Below, in pieces: positions 8,948-19,542 of a stretch of 64,000 nucleotides of DNA (its first letter is position 1; each line of letters starts with the position of its first letter). Source of the DNA: Pseudomonas sp. PA15(2017) (GTDB lineage Bacteria > Pseudomonadota > Gammaproteobacteria > Pseudomonadales > Pseudomonadaceae); the NCBI RefSeq assembly GCF_001945395.1, contig NZ_MSXV01000032.1, positions 73,906-137,905 of the forward strand, given 5' to 3'. Under the pieces are notes generated by a model. The model saw nothing but the letters and a program-made list of their open reading frames with translations. It was not told the DNA's origin and searched no databases. The position numbers were made by a program, and so were the translations under genes.

Positions 8948-10246
8948 ATGACCCATCGAATCGTCATTGTCGGCGGCGGCGCCGGCGGCCTGGAGTTGGC
9001 TACCCGCCTGGGCCAAAAGCTCGGTAAGCGCGGTAAGGCGCAGATCACCCTGGCCGATGCCAACCTCACCCACATCTGGAAGCCGCTGCTGCATGAAGTG
9101 GCCGCTGGTTCGCTGAACTCCACGGAGAACGAGCTGAACTATGTGGCCCAGGCCAAGTGGAACCACTTCGAATTCCAGCTCGGGCGCATGAGCGGACTGG
9201 ATCGCGAACGCAAGACCATTCAGCTGGCCGCCACCCTGGACGAGGACAACCGTGAATTGGTGCCCGCCCGTGAATTACCCTACGACACACTGGTGATCGC
9301 GGTGGGCAGTACCACCAACGACTTCGGCACCGAGGGCGCGGCCAACCATTGCATCTTCCTCGACACCCGCGAGCAGGCCGAGCGCTTCCATCGCAAACTG
9401 CTCAGCCACTACCTGCGCGCGCACGCGGGCAACGGCGACAACGATCAGGTCAGCGTCGCCATTGTCGGCGCCGGCGCCACCGGCGTCGAACTGGCAGCCG
9501 AGCTGCACCATGCCGCACGTGAACTGGCGGCTTACGGCCTGGATCGTATCCGCCCGGAAAACATGCGCATCAGCCTGGTCGAAGCCGGGCCGCGGGTGCT
9601 GCCTGCCCTGCCGGAACGCATCAGCGCGCCCGTGCACAAGACCCTGCAAAAACTCGGCGTGAACGTGATGACTGGAGCGGCGGTGAAAGAGGTCACCGCC
9701 GAGGGGCTGGTGCTGGCCAACGGCGAAACCATCCCTGCCAGCCTCAAGGTCTGGGCAGCCGGTATTCGCGCGCCAGCCTTTCTCAAGGATCTGGATGGCC
9801 TGGAGAGCAACCGCATCAATCAGCTGGTCGTCACCGGCACCTTGCAGACCACGCGCGACGAAAACATCTTCGCCTTTGGTGACTGCGCCGCCTGCCCGAT
9901 GGGTGACGGCAGCGAGCGTAACGTGCCACCGCGCGCCCAGGCCGCACACCAGCAGGCTTCGCTGCTGGTCAAATCGCTTGCCCTGCGCCTGCAGGACCAG
10001 CCGCTGCCGAACTACACCTACAAGGATTACGGCTCGCTCATTTCGCTGTCGAGCTTCAGCGCCGTCGGCAATCTAATGGGCAACCTGATGGGCAGCGTGA
10101 AACTGGAGGGCTGGTTGGCGCGGATGTTCTACATCTCGCTGTATCGCATGCACCAGATGGCCCTGTACGGCCCCTTCCGCACGCTGCTGCTGATGCTCAG
10201 CGACCGCATCGGTCGCAGCACCGACCCGCGCCTGAAGCTGCATTAA
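8948..10246 (+). CDS. ndh: Type II NADH:quinone oxidoreductase Ndh
   Basis: A 432-residue FAD flavoprotein that transfers electrons from NADH to quinone at the inner membrane without pumping protons. The FAD-binding Rossmann motif VGGGAGGLE is at the N-terminus and the NADH-binding one (VGAGATGVELA) near residue 172. The segment FGDCAACP closes the FAD site. The ATG at 8948 gives the family N-terminus MTHRIVIVGGG; an in-frame ATG 78 bases upstream would add an unrelated extension. The gene is followed by repeats and then the tRNA operon on the other strand. Confidence 0.96.
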   Translation: MTHRIVIVGGGAGGLELATRLGQKLGKRGKAQITLADANLTHIWKPLLHEVAAGSLNSTENELNYVAQAKWNHFEFQLGRMSGLDRERKTIQLAATLDEDNRELVPARELPYDTLVIAVGSTTNDFGTEGAANHCIFLDTREQAERFHRKLLSHYLRAHAGNGDNDQVSVAIVGAGATGVELAAELHHAARELAAYGLDRIRPENMRISLVEAGPRVLPALPERISAPVHKTLQKLGVNVMTGAAVKEVTAEGLVLANGETIPASLKVWAAGIRAPAFLKDLDGLESNRINQLVVTGTLQTTRDENIFAFGDCAACPMGDGSERNVPPRAQAAHQQASLLVKSLALRLQDQPLPNYTYKDYGSLISLSSFSAVGNLMGNLMGSVKLEGWLARMFYISLYRMHQMALYGPFRTLLLMLSDRIGRSTDPRLKLH

Positions 10247-10372
10247 CTCGGGAGGCTGCCGAGGAGCAGCTCGGCGCCCTGACGGAGAGAATGGCACGCT
10301 GCTGATCGAGCCACGCGGCGAAGGCGTCGGTGATTGATGGCTTTCACCTGCGCCGCCCAACAACTGCAAACT

Positions 10373-10422
10373 TGTGGGAGCGGGCCACGCCCGCGATCTC
10401 GCGCGCCTGGCGCGCTCCCACA
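10373..10422. repeat. REP-like palindrome (GTGGGAGCGGGC family)
   Basis: TGTGGGAGCGGGCCACGCCC starts an imperfect palindrome ending CGCGCTCCCACA. Related GTGGGAGCGGGCCATGCCCG units occur at 17196-17249, 26650 and 26818. These are the common extragenic palindromes of Pseudomonas. The rest of the gap from 10247 to 10540 shows nothing that looks coding. Confidence 0.75.
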
Positions 10423-10534
10423 GAGGCACGCCGCCCCCTCCTACCACGCAGGGACTGTCAGGCCGCGTGGGTGAAAACCACCGCCAGCGGAGCTCCGCAG
10501 TGGTGCGCGGAAAATACAAACCAGAGCCCGGAAA

Positions 10535-10560
10535 GCAAAAAACCCGCCTTTTGGCGGGTT
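10535..10560 (-). terminator. Rho-independent terminator of the tRNA operon
   Basis: On the minus strand AACCCGCC-AAAA-GGCGGGTT is followed by a T run, 24 bases past the 3' end of tRNA-Lys. Confidence 0.88.
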
Positions 10561-10583
10561 CTTTACTCAAGCAGTGCTTGAAA

Positions 10584-10659
10584 TGGTGGGTCGTGTAGGA
10601 TTCGAACCTACGACCAATTGGTTAAAAGCCAACTGCTCTACCAACTGAGCTAACGACCC
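10584..10659 (-). tRNA. tRNA-Lys (anticodon TTT)
   Basis: The reverse strand folds as a 76-base tRNA with 5' GGGTCGT, a D-arm starting TAGCTCAG, anticodon loop CTTTTAA with TTT in the middle, T-loop GTTCGAATC and encoded CCA. It is the last gene of a three-tRNA operon. Confidence 0.97.
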
Positions 10660-10664
10660 GAATA

Positions 10665-10741
10665 TGGTCGGGGTGAGGGGATTCGAACTCCTGACATCCT
10701 GCTCCCAAAGCAGGCGCGCTACCGGACTGCGCTACACCCCG
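10665..10741 (-). tRNA. tRNA-Pro (anticodon TGG)
   Basis: A 77-base tRNA on the reverse strand with 5' CGGGGTG, anticodon loop TTTGGGA (TGG), T-loop GTTCGAATC and encoded CCA. It is the middle gene of the operon, 5 bases from tRNA-Lys. Confidence 0.97.
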
Positions 10742-10750
10742 AGGAAAGAT

Positions 10751-10826
10751 TGGCTCCGCGACCTGGACTCGAACCAGGGACCCAATGATTAACAGTCATT
10801 TGCTCTACCGACTGAGCTATCGCGGA
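10751..10826 (-). tRNA. tRNA-Asn (anticodon GTT)
   Basis: A 76-base tRNA on the reverse strand with 5' TCCGCGA, anticodon loop CTGTTAA (GTT), T-loop GTTCGAGTC and encoded CCA. It is the promoter-proximal gene of the operon. Confidence 0.97.
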
Positions 10827-10875
10827 ACTATGCTCTTTCTTTTCTCTGTTTGCGTTGCCGCTGCAGAGGCGCGCC

Positions 10876-10903
10876 ATTTTACGGTTTCGCAAACCGCTGT
10901 CAA
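10876..10903 (-). promoter_or_regulatory. Sigma-70 promoter of the tRNA operon
   Basis: On the minus strand a perfect -35 TTGACA and a -10 TAAAAT are separated by 16 bases. A GC-rich discriminator (GGCGCGCC) follows, the usual mark of stringently controlled stable-RNA promoters. It lies 50 bases upstream of tRNA-Asn. Confidence 0.85.
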
Positions 10904-11016
10904 CCCCCTAAATTGCTTTTATGACAATGCTTTGCGAACAGGTAGTCATTTGATTTAACTTCGAGGCACACCTGCACAGCCTGGCGCACCGCACCGGGCC
11001 TTATTCAGGATCTCAG

Positions 11017-13284
11017 ATGAGCATTCAGGGCAAGCCGCCTTCTTCCGCCAGCACGCCGAGCACATTGGCGAGCAGAGGCATTCAGCCGCGCTTCGGCGAG
11101 CTGGGGCAGAGCTGTCGAAAGCTAGTGCTCAATCACCTGGCGGATCATCTGACACGCACCTTCGCCCAGGTCGACGACACCCTCTTTCAATGTGCCGAGC
11201 AGGCGGAGAACAATCAGGTCCAGGCCATGTTCTTCGACAGCATGCGCGAAGTGCGCAGGCTGCGGCCGCAGATCGAACGCCACTATCACCTGAGCATTTC
11301 CAAAGGCATCGCCGATTTCCTCGACGGCAAACTGGTCGCCAGCCAGCCCACGGACGTTCCAGCCGAAGACCTGGCGCTGATCGACAACGAGGCCTACGAG
11401 GAAGCGTTGCAGGTCACCAACATGGCGCAGCGAGTCCAGACGCGCTGCGCGCCAGCCCTGTTCGCCCTGAACAAGCGCCTGGCCCTGCTCAACAACGGCC
11501 AGCCCGTGCCGGCGGAGATCAATCCGCTTTCCCCGAAGACGATTGCTCAGGCCTTGCTGACGGCCCTGCAACCGAGCGAATTGCCGCTGCGAATCAAACT
11601 GGTGCTCTATGGCCTGTTCGACAAGCAATTGATGCAGGGGCTGGACGCACTCTATGAGGCACTCAATACCCGCCTGATCGAAGCCGGCGTGCTGCCCAAT
11701 CTGAAATTCGCCCCTGCACGTACTGCGCAGCCGTCACCCAGCAGCCCATCCGCGAGCAGCTTCACCGAGACTCGCCGCTCGCCGGGACCGATCGACCTGA
11801 CCGCGAGCCCGCCCGTCGATGCCGAGCACCTGGCCGCCGGGCTCGACAGGTTGCTGGCCGAATACCGTAAACAGCAACACGCCATCGGCCCGCTCAATGG
11901 CTCGCCGAGCATGGCCAGTTTCGCGCCGCAGGACGCCAAGCGCACCTATGAAGCGGGCGAACTGCTCGAAGCACTGAATAGGCTGCAACAGGCCTCCGCC
12001 GTCGAACTCACCCAGCATCCGGGTCGCCCACTGCACGTCACCGACCTGAAGACCGACCTGCATCGCCAACTGGCCAGTCATAATGAAGCGCCCCAGCAAC
12101 ACCGCGTGGGCGGCCAGGAAACCGACATCATCGATCTGGTAGGAATGATCTTCGACTTCATCCTCGATGACGAAAACCTGCCGCAACCCTACAAGGTCGC
12201 CCTCTCCCACCTGCATACGCCCTGCCTGAAGGTGGCGCTGCTCGATCGCGCACTGTTCAGCCAGCCCCATCACCCGGCGCGCCGGCTGATCAACGCCATG
12301 GCCCAGGCCGGCGTGTTGTACGGTGCCCAGGATGACACCTATGGTTTGTTGGCCAAGGTGCAATGGGTGGTGCGCCAGGTCGTCCAGCATTTCAGCGGCG
12401 ACTTGCGCCTGTTCGAGATGCTGCTCGGCGAGTTCGAAGAGTTTACCCGCGGTATAACCCAGCGCGTAGAGCTTCAGGAGCGCCGCGCCGTGGAGACGGC
12501 CAAGGGTCGCGACAAGCTGCTAGGGGCTCGTCACAGTGCCGCCCAGGCGATCGCCCAGGCGCTGGCCAAGCGCTCGCCACCGCCAATCATCCGGCAGTTT
12601 CTCGAGCGCACCTGGATCGACGTCCTGGTGTTCATCCAACTGCGCCACGGCGCCTCCAGCCAGGAATGGCAGCGCGCCTGCGAAACAGCAGAGAGCCTGG
12701 CCTGGAGCGCCACTGCGCTAGACGCCGCGCAGCGTGATCGCCTGCAGCGCCTGCGCGTCGATATGCTCGATGAGTTGCGCAATGGCCTGATGCTGCTCGG
12801 CGGCTACCACGAAGACGACGTACGCCGCCTGCTGCAAGACCTGGTCGCCTGCCAGCACGCCGTACAGGCCGGGCAACCCCAGCTTGCCTCGAAGCTGAGC
12901 TTGCCGCCGAGCCCCAATCCACTGGGCGCCCTGCTGAGCGACGAAGCAGCGCTGCTCGCCACGTCACGCAAAGCTCAGCGCCACGCCGACCCAAGCCTGG
13001 TTAGCGAGCTGGAGAAACTCGAGTTCGGCACCTGGTTCGATTTCATCCTGGGTGGCAAGCGGCAGACCCTGAAGCTGTCCTGGTACAGCCCCACGACCCA
13101 CAACTACATGTTCGTGGACCGTAACGGCCAAAGGGCCGCGGTCAAGTCGATGGATCAGCTCGCCGAGGAAATGCAGCAGGGCACCGCACGCCGCAGCAAA
13201 CCCGACCGCTCGGCGCCGATGGTCGACCGCGCGCTACACGCCGTCTATCGTGTGCTCCAGCAACTGACCGGACGAACCACCTGA
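11017..13284 (+). CDS. DUF1631 family protein
   Basis: A 755-residue cytoplasmic protein matching the DUF1631 family found in Pseudomonas. No catalytic motif is evident. The sequence is mostly helical, with a low-complexity Ser/Pro linker near residues 235-255 and a conserved C-terminus (LEFGTWFDFILGGKRQTLKLSWYS). That C-terminal stretch resembles the beta-rich segments of PilZ-like domains, and a PilZ gene follows at once. A role linked to c-di-GMP signalling is therefore a guess from context. AGGA precedes the ATG. The TGA stop abuts a dispersed repeat element. Confidence 0.82.
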   Translation: MSIQGKPPSSASTPSTLASRGIQPRFGELGQSCRKLVLNHLADHLTRTFAQVDDTLFQCAEQAENNQVQAMFFDSMREVRRLRPQIERHYHLSISKGIADFLDGKLVASQPTDVPAEDLALIDNEAYEEALQVTNMAQRVQTRCAPALFALNKRLALLNNGQPVPAEINPLSPKTIAQALLTALQPSELPLRIKLVLYGLFDKQLMQGLDALYEALNTRLIEAGVLPNLKFAPARTAQPSPSSPSASSFTETRRSPGPIDLTASPPVDAEHLAAGLDRLLAEYRKQQHAIGPLNGSPSMASFAPQDAKRTYEAGELLEALNRLQQASAVELTQHPGRPLHVTDLKTDLHRQLASHNEAPQQHRVGGQETDIIDLVGMIFDFILDDENLPQPYKVALSHLHTPCLKVALLDRALFSQPHHPARRLINAMAQAGVLYGAQDDTYGLLAKVQWVVRQVVQHFSGDLRLFEMLLGEFEEFTRGITQRVELQERRAVETAKGRDKLLGARHSAAQAIAQALAKRSPPPIIRQFLERTWIDVLVFIQLRHGASSQEWQRACETAESLAWSATALDAAQRDRLQRLRVDMLDELRNGLMLLGGYHEDDVRRLLQDLVACQHAVQAGQPQLASKLSLPPSPNPLGALLSDEAALLATSRKAQRHADPSLVSELEKLEFGTWFDFILGGKRQTLKLSWYSPTTHNYMFVDRNGQRAAVKSMDQLAEEMQQGTARRSKPDRSAPMVDRALHAVYRVLQQLTGRTT

Positions 13285-13435
13285 GGACTCGTTCATAATC
13301 TTCGAGCCCAGGTTCGTCGACTTCGACTGTGAAGCGGCGGGAGCGACCAGCGGTGGAGTATTTGTGGGAGCGGCAAACGGTTGCTATCGCATCGTCGTTG
13401 CCGCTTCATGCGCACACGAGACGTTGAACAGGTTC
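13285..13435 (+). mobile_element. MITE-like repeat element, copy A
   Basis: A 151-base non-coding element with imperfect terminal inverted repeats (GGACTCGTTCA at the left, TGAACAGGTTC at the right). It is flanked by TGA on both sides (13282-13284 and 13436-13438). The left TGA is the stop codon of the DUF1631 gene. Its ends and interior (CATAATCTT near the left, TTGCCGCTTCATGCGCA near the right) match copy B at 17099-17319. Terminal sequence and a TNA target duplication suggest mobilisation by an IS5-family (IS1031-like) transposase, which is not present in the window. Confidence 0.65.
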
Positions 13436-13447
13436 TGAGGGCCACCA

Positions 13448-13780
13448 ATGGAAGATCGTCGCCAGCATCCTCGTTATCAGTCGACTTCGCGGCTCGAGGT
13501 CCATGATCAGCAAAGCGAATCGTATCTGGGTCGAATCGCCGACCTGTCCAGCGAAGGCTTCATGCTGTGCAGCATGGCCCCGCAATCTGCCGATACGCTG
13601 GTGGAATGCAAACTGGTCGGCGAAGACATGGACGAGGTGCGTTTTACCGCCGACTGTTTGTGGAGTCGTGAGGGTGCAATCGGCCAGCCGTCCTGGGCGG
13701 GTTATCACATCATCGACATAGACGCGCTCAATATGCAGAAGCTGCAGACGATTCTTGAGCATTTGCAGGGCGAGGGGTGA
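13448..13780 (+). CDS. PilZ domain protein, probable c-di-GMP receptor
   Basis: A 110-residue single-domain PilZ protein. Both parts of the c-di-GMP binding signature are present: RxxxR at R5-R9 (RQHPR) and DxSxxG at D32-G37 (DLSSEG). It would bind c-di-GMP in the cytoplasm and pass the signal to a partner. The DUF1631 gene just upstream is the obvious candidate partner. A repeat element now separates the two genes, but they face the same way and may still be co-transcribed. Confidence 0.9.
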   Translation: MEDRRQHPRYQSTSRLEVHDQQSESYLGRIADLSSEGFMLCSMAPQSADTLVECKLVGEDMDEVRFTADCLWSREGAIGQPSWAGYHIIDIDALNMQKLQTILEHLQGEG

Positions 13781-13928
13781 GCGGCTGGCTGCGCTGCAAA
13801 CCGGGTCACAGAGCATTTCCAGCACAACCGATAAACAGCATCGATCACGGCATTGACAACAGCGATTAGACGCTTTCCTGGCAAACGCCTAGGCTTCTCT
13901 GTGTCAATCCGCCGCAGGGGAGCTTGCC

Positions 13929-14776
13929 GTGCCCCGGTCAGCCGAGATTTCCGCCGTTGCCAGCCGTACCCAGCCTGTCGCCCAGGAGGCGGAAGGCTAC
14001 GCCTATGCCGAGCTGGGCAATCCTGCAGCCGAGGGCTCAGCCGTATTGGCCCAGGAGAGTGCGCTGGCTATCAGTTACAACGGCATCAGCCATGCCGTGA
14101 TGATGGTGTCGCCAACCGCTGTTGAAGATTTCATCGTCGGGTTCAGCCTGAGCAGCGCCGTCGTCGACTCCATCGACGATATTTATGACATTCGAGTGCA
14201 GCATTTCGGCCCAGCCATCAGCGCCGAGGTAGAGATCAGCAGCCGCGCCTTCTGGGCGATGAAGCAGCAGCGCAGGCAACTGGCTGGCACCAGCGGTTGC
14301 GGCCTGTGCGGCGTGGAAGCGCTCGACCAGGCACTGCCGCAGCTGGCGACCCTGGACCAGGCCGAGCTGCCCGAGGCCACGCATCTTATCGATCTGCGCG
14401 AACGTATCGCCGCCGTACAGGATCTGGCTCGCCGCAGCGGCGCCCTGCACGCCGCGCTATATGTCGACGCCAGCGGAGAGATCCGCGCCTGCCGGGAAGA
14501 CATCGGTCGGCACAATGCGCTGGACAAGCTGATCGGCGCCCTGCTGCGCGAGAAGCACGATGTGCGCCGGGGCTTCGCGGTGGTGACCAGCCGCTGCAGC
14601 CTGGAGTTGATTCACAAGGCGGTCAGAGCCGGCATCGGCAACCTGGTCAGCCTGTCGGCCCCGACCGCCCTGACCGTGCAATGGGCGCGCCGGCACAATC
14701 TCAACCTGATTCATTTGCCCCACCACAGTGCGCCACGGGTCTACAGCCCCGCGCCGCCTGCAAGAGAAGAACAGCC

Positions 14777-14780
<4 letters not shown>
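13929..14780 (+). CDS. fdhD: Formate dehydrogenase accessory sulfurtransferase FdhD
   Basis: A 283-residue protein that moves sulfur from the IscS desulfurase to the molybdenum cofactor of formate dehydrogenases, activating them. The sulfur-carrying CGLCG motif is at C124 and C127, and the family signature EDIGRHNALDKLIG follows. The start is a GTG with AGGGGAG six bases upstream. Its stop overlaps the start of the next gene (ATGA), so FdhD and the molybdoenzyme behind it are made together. This supports the idea that the neighbour is its client. Confidence 0.95.
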
Positions 14781-17098
<2,318 letters not shown>

Positions 17099-17319
17099 GA
17101 GCCTGTTCATAATCTTTAAGCTCAGGTTCGGCGACTTTGGCGGCTAAGTGGGGCGGGAGCGGCCGATCGGTTTCGTAGGATGGACTGGTGATTATCTGTG
17201 GGAGCGGGCCATGCCCGCGAAAAATCACGGGCATGGCCCGTTCCCACAGGTGAAGCAACGATGTCCGCTTCTGCCTCGTAGTTGCCGCTTCATGCGCAGA
17301 TAAGGCTTTGAACAGGCTC
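17099..17319 (+). mobile_element. MITE-like repeat element, copy B, with an inserted REP palindrome
   Basis: A 221-base non-coding element with 11-base terminal inverted repeats (GAGCCTGTTCA and TGAACAGGCTC, perfect) flanked by TAA on both sides (17096-17098 and 17320-17322). The left TAA is the stop codon of the FdhF/YdeP gene. It is about 70 bases longer than copy A because a REP palindrome sits inside it. Confidence 0.72.
17196..17249. repeat. REP palindrome inside MITE copy B
   Basis: Arms CTGTGGGAGCGGGCCATGCC... and its near-perfect reverse complement ending CCCGTTCCCACAG (22 bases each, 10-base loop) form a strong hairpin. Copy A carries only a single half-unit (TGTGGGAGCGG) at the same place. 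Confidence 0.75.
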
Positions 17320-17331
17320 TAAGGACGCCAT

Positions 17332-17372
17332 TGCCCTGCCGCCTCGGGTACCTCGCCCGAGGCGGCAGGGCA
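17332..17372 (+). terminator. Strong hairpin downstream of fdhD-fdhF
   Basis: Perfect 17-base arms (TGCCCTGCCGCCTCGGG) around a 7-base loop. No T tract follows, so it may act as a transcript-end barrier or pause rather than a classical terminator. The remaining sequence to 17635 shows nothing clearly coding. Confidence 0.5.
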
Positions 17373-17635
17373 TCTCCCCGCCCGCCAACGATCAGACTGC
17401 AGTTCGTCGGAAATACGGCACTTATCGCCTCAAATCACCCTCTGATGTCCCTTTGCCGTTATCCGCCTCGGTTAACGTGTCCAGAAGCGCTCAATCGAAG
17501 CGCGTAGTTGCGCCCAAGCCACGATGTGGCCCTTCGGGTTTCTGCCAAACGAGCGACAACCGTGCCACTGACTACCAGGCTTCTGAAAAAGCCGCCTGGC
17601 TCCGCTGTCATCGGCCTGCAACGGGAGGGAATACC

Positions 17636-18355
17636 ATGCGGTTTCCATCTGTCGTCCTGCTAGGGGCGGCTCTGTTGAGCATCCACGCCCAGGCAGCGAT
17701 CATGGAGCGTGAGCTGGGCGACTACGAACTCAATCTGGGCACCACGCCAAGCCGCAGCATGGCGCAGGGGCTGGTCAAGCCCGAGAGTGGCGGTGCCTTT
17801 CACGGCGGGCTCGACCTGAGCCACCCCAGTGGCTGGTACCTTGGCCAATGGTCGCCCAACCTGGGTATCAGCCCGGGCAGCCGCATGGAACTCAACAGCT
17901 ACGTGGGCTATCGCCGGCACTTCGTCGACTCGCTCGGCTATGAAGTCGGCACCATCCGCTACAGCCACCCGGGCTATACGCACCTCGACAGCCAGGACCT
18001 GTACGCGGGCCTGACCTACGACGCGCGCCGCTTCGGTTTCTCCTTCAGCAACGACCCGAACCGTTTCAACAGCACCGTGCTGGCCGACCTCGGCCGCGTG
18101 AAGTTACTGGGCATGGCGGTAATCGTGCGTTACGGCAACCATCTGCTCGACAACCCCAAACAGATTTCCGGCGGCGGTACGGTCAGCTCGTTCAACGACT
18201 GGTCGCTGAGCCTCTCACGCCCGTGGAAAGGTATCGACTTCGATTTCTCGTACTCGGATTCGAGCCTGAGTGGAGAGGCCTGCTCGGCCTATTCGGGGCA
18301 CAACACCGAGTGTGAGGGCTGGTTCTCGATCAAGGCGTCGAGATCGCTGTTCTAG
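17636..18355 (+). CDS. TorF-family putative outer membrane porin
   Basis: A 239-residue exported protein. A signal peptide ends near residue 20 (HAQA). The mature part has alternating hydrophobic/polar strands and many aromatic residues and ends in SRSLF, as expected for an outer membrane beta-barrel. Length and pattern (GLDLSHPSGWYLGQWSPN) fit the TorF family of uncharacterised porins. I chose the ATG at 17636 because GGGAGGG precedes it and a signal peptide follows; an in-frame ATG far upstream would spoil export. Transport specificity unknown. Confidence 0.8.
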   Translation: MRFPSVVLLGAALLSIHAQAAIMERELGDYELNLGTTPSRSMAQGLVKPESGGAFHGGLDLSHPSGWYLGQWSPNLGISPGSRMELNSYVGYRRHFVDSLGYEVGTIRYSHPGYTHLDSQDLYAGLTYDARRFGFSFSNDPNRFNSTVLADLGRVKLLGMAVIVRYGNHLLDNPKQISGGGTVSSFNDWSLSLSRPWKGIDFDFSYSDSSLSGEACSAYSGHNTECEGWFSIKASRSLF

Positions 18356-18404
18356 GCACTTTCCGGACAACAGCACGCATCAGTGCAACGCTCGAAAACA
18401 CATC

Positions 18405-18433
18405 TTGATACATTCATACTCGTATCTTTAATT
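18405..18433 (+). promoter_or_regulatory. Possible sigma-70 promoter for the glycine-zipper gene
   Basis: TTGATA and TTAATT are separated by 17 bases in an AT-rich stretch between genes, about 125 bases before the start codon. The spacer ends form GATAC...GTATC. Confidence 0.4.
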
Positions 18434-18558
18434 CCCCTCTCGGGAATTTCCTCTGCGCGCCCGCTCTAAGGAGATGTCACCGGCACTGCACGGTGGCCGC
18501 TGGAACCATGGCAGAGCCATGGGCTACGCCCGCAAGGGTCATCTTCGAGGGTTACGCG

Positions 18559-18993
18559 ATGCGTACATTCCTTAGCGCACTGGCCTTCAGTGCAATGATT
18601 TCTCCCCTGGCCTATGCCGATACCACCAAGACTGCCATTGGCAGCGGAGTCGGCGGCGCGCTGGGCAATATCGTCGGCCAGCAACTGGGAGGTAGCACGG
18701 GCGCTGCAATAGGCGCGGGCCTGGGTGGCGCCGCCGGTGGTGCCATCAGCTCACGCAACAAGACCGAGGCAGCGCTGGGCGGTGGCCTGGGCGCAGCAGG
18801 CGGCTCGGTGTTGGGCAATCAGTTCGGCGGCAGTACCGGCTCGACCATTGGCGCCGGCCTGGGCGGCGCTGCCGGTGGTGCCTTGGCCAACGAAGTGGCG
18901 GACAGCAACCGCCATGAATCCCGCTATCGCGACAACGGCCATCGGCACGGCAAAAAGCACCACAAGCGCCATCACAAACATCGTCACCGTTGA
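18559..18993 (+). CDS. Glycine-zipper protein with His/Lys-rich tail
   Basis: A 144-residue exported protein. A signal peptide ends near residue 20 (LAYA). Two glycine-zipper blocks follow, built from repeats such as GGALGNIVGQQLGGSTGAAI and GAGLGGAAGGA, each predicted to form a paired transmembrane hairpin. The last 25 residues are almost all His, Lys and Arg. Glycine-zipper 2TM proteins are envelope or outer membrane components of unknown function; the tail could bind metal or anionic lipid. The start at 18559 is preceded by GAGG. An upstream ATG in frame is less likely because it would bury the signal peptide. Confidence 0.82.
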   Translation: MRTFLSALAFSAMISPLAYADTTKTAIGSGVGGALGNIVGQQLGGSTGAAIGAGLGGAAGGAISSRNKTEAALGGGLGAAGGSVLGNQFGGSTGSTIGAGLGGAAGGALANEVADSNRHESRYRDNGHRHGKKHHKRHHKHRHR

Positions 18994-19006
18994 TCATCCA
19001 GTCAGC

Positions 19007-19032
19007 ATCAAGGGCGCCTCGGCGCCCTTGAT
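19007..19032. terminator. Terminator-like hairpin between convergent genes
   Basis: Perfect 12-base arms (ATCAAGGGCGCC) with a 2-base centre lie just past the glycine-zipper gene and overlap the approach to the end of the convergent thioesterase gene. It probably serves both strands. The T tract is weak. Confidence 0.6.
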
Positions 19033-19035
19033 CGT

Positions 19036-19470
19036 TCAGGCCACCAGCAAAACCTCCATCGCCTGGCGCAATGCATGGGGAATCGACACCGGCTGGTTGC
19101 TCTGGCGATCCACGAAGACATGCACGAAACGCCCCGCCGCGCAGGCCTGCATCTGCCCTTCGCGAAACACCGCGAGCTCATACCGCACCGAACTGTTGCC
19201 CAGTTTGCCAACCCGCAGGCCGACCTCCACGCGCTCGGGGAAAGCGATCGACTCGAAGTAATCGCAGCTTGAACTCACCACGAAGCCCACGACCTCGCCG
19301 CGATGGATATCCAAACCACCTGATTCGATCAGATAGGTATTCACCGCCGTGTCGAAATAGCTGTAGTAGGTGACATTGTTGACGTGGCCATACAGGTCGT
19401 TGTCGTGCCACCGCGTGGTGATCGGCTGGAAGTGAAGATAATGCTCGCGCAGGTGCTGCGACTGTTGCAT
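19036..19470 (-). CDS. Hotdog-fold acyl-CoA thioesterase (4HBT/YbgC type)
   Basis: A 144-residue hotdog-fold protein. The active-site segment WHDNDLYGHVNNVTYYSYF (Asp25) is that of 4-hydroxybenzoyl-CoA thioesterase relatives, which hydrolyse acyl-CoA thioesters in the cytoplasm. The ATG at 19470 has GAGGTGG upstream. A longer in-frame start adds 18 residues of non-conserved sequence. The alcohol dehydrogenase behind it points the same way, but no pathway is evident. Confidence 0.86.
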   Translation of the reverse strand: MQQSQHLREHYLHFQPITTRWHDNDLYGHVNNVTYYSYFDTAVNTYLIESGGLDIHRGEVVGFVVSSSCDYFESIAFPERVEVGLRVGKLGNSSVRYELAVFREGQMQACAAGRFVHVFVDRQSNQPVSIPHALRQAMEVLLVA

Positions 19471-19542
19471 GGGTTGCCACCTCGCATGAGAACGCAAGCC
19501 GGCATGGTGCCGGCCTCCTGCCAAAGTGACAACTGCGCCCGG

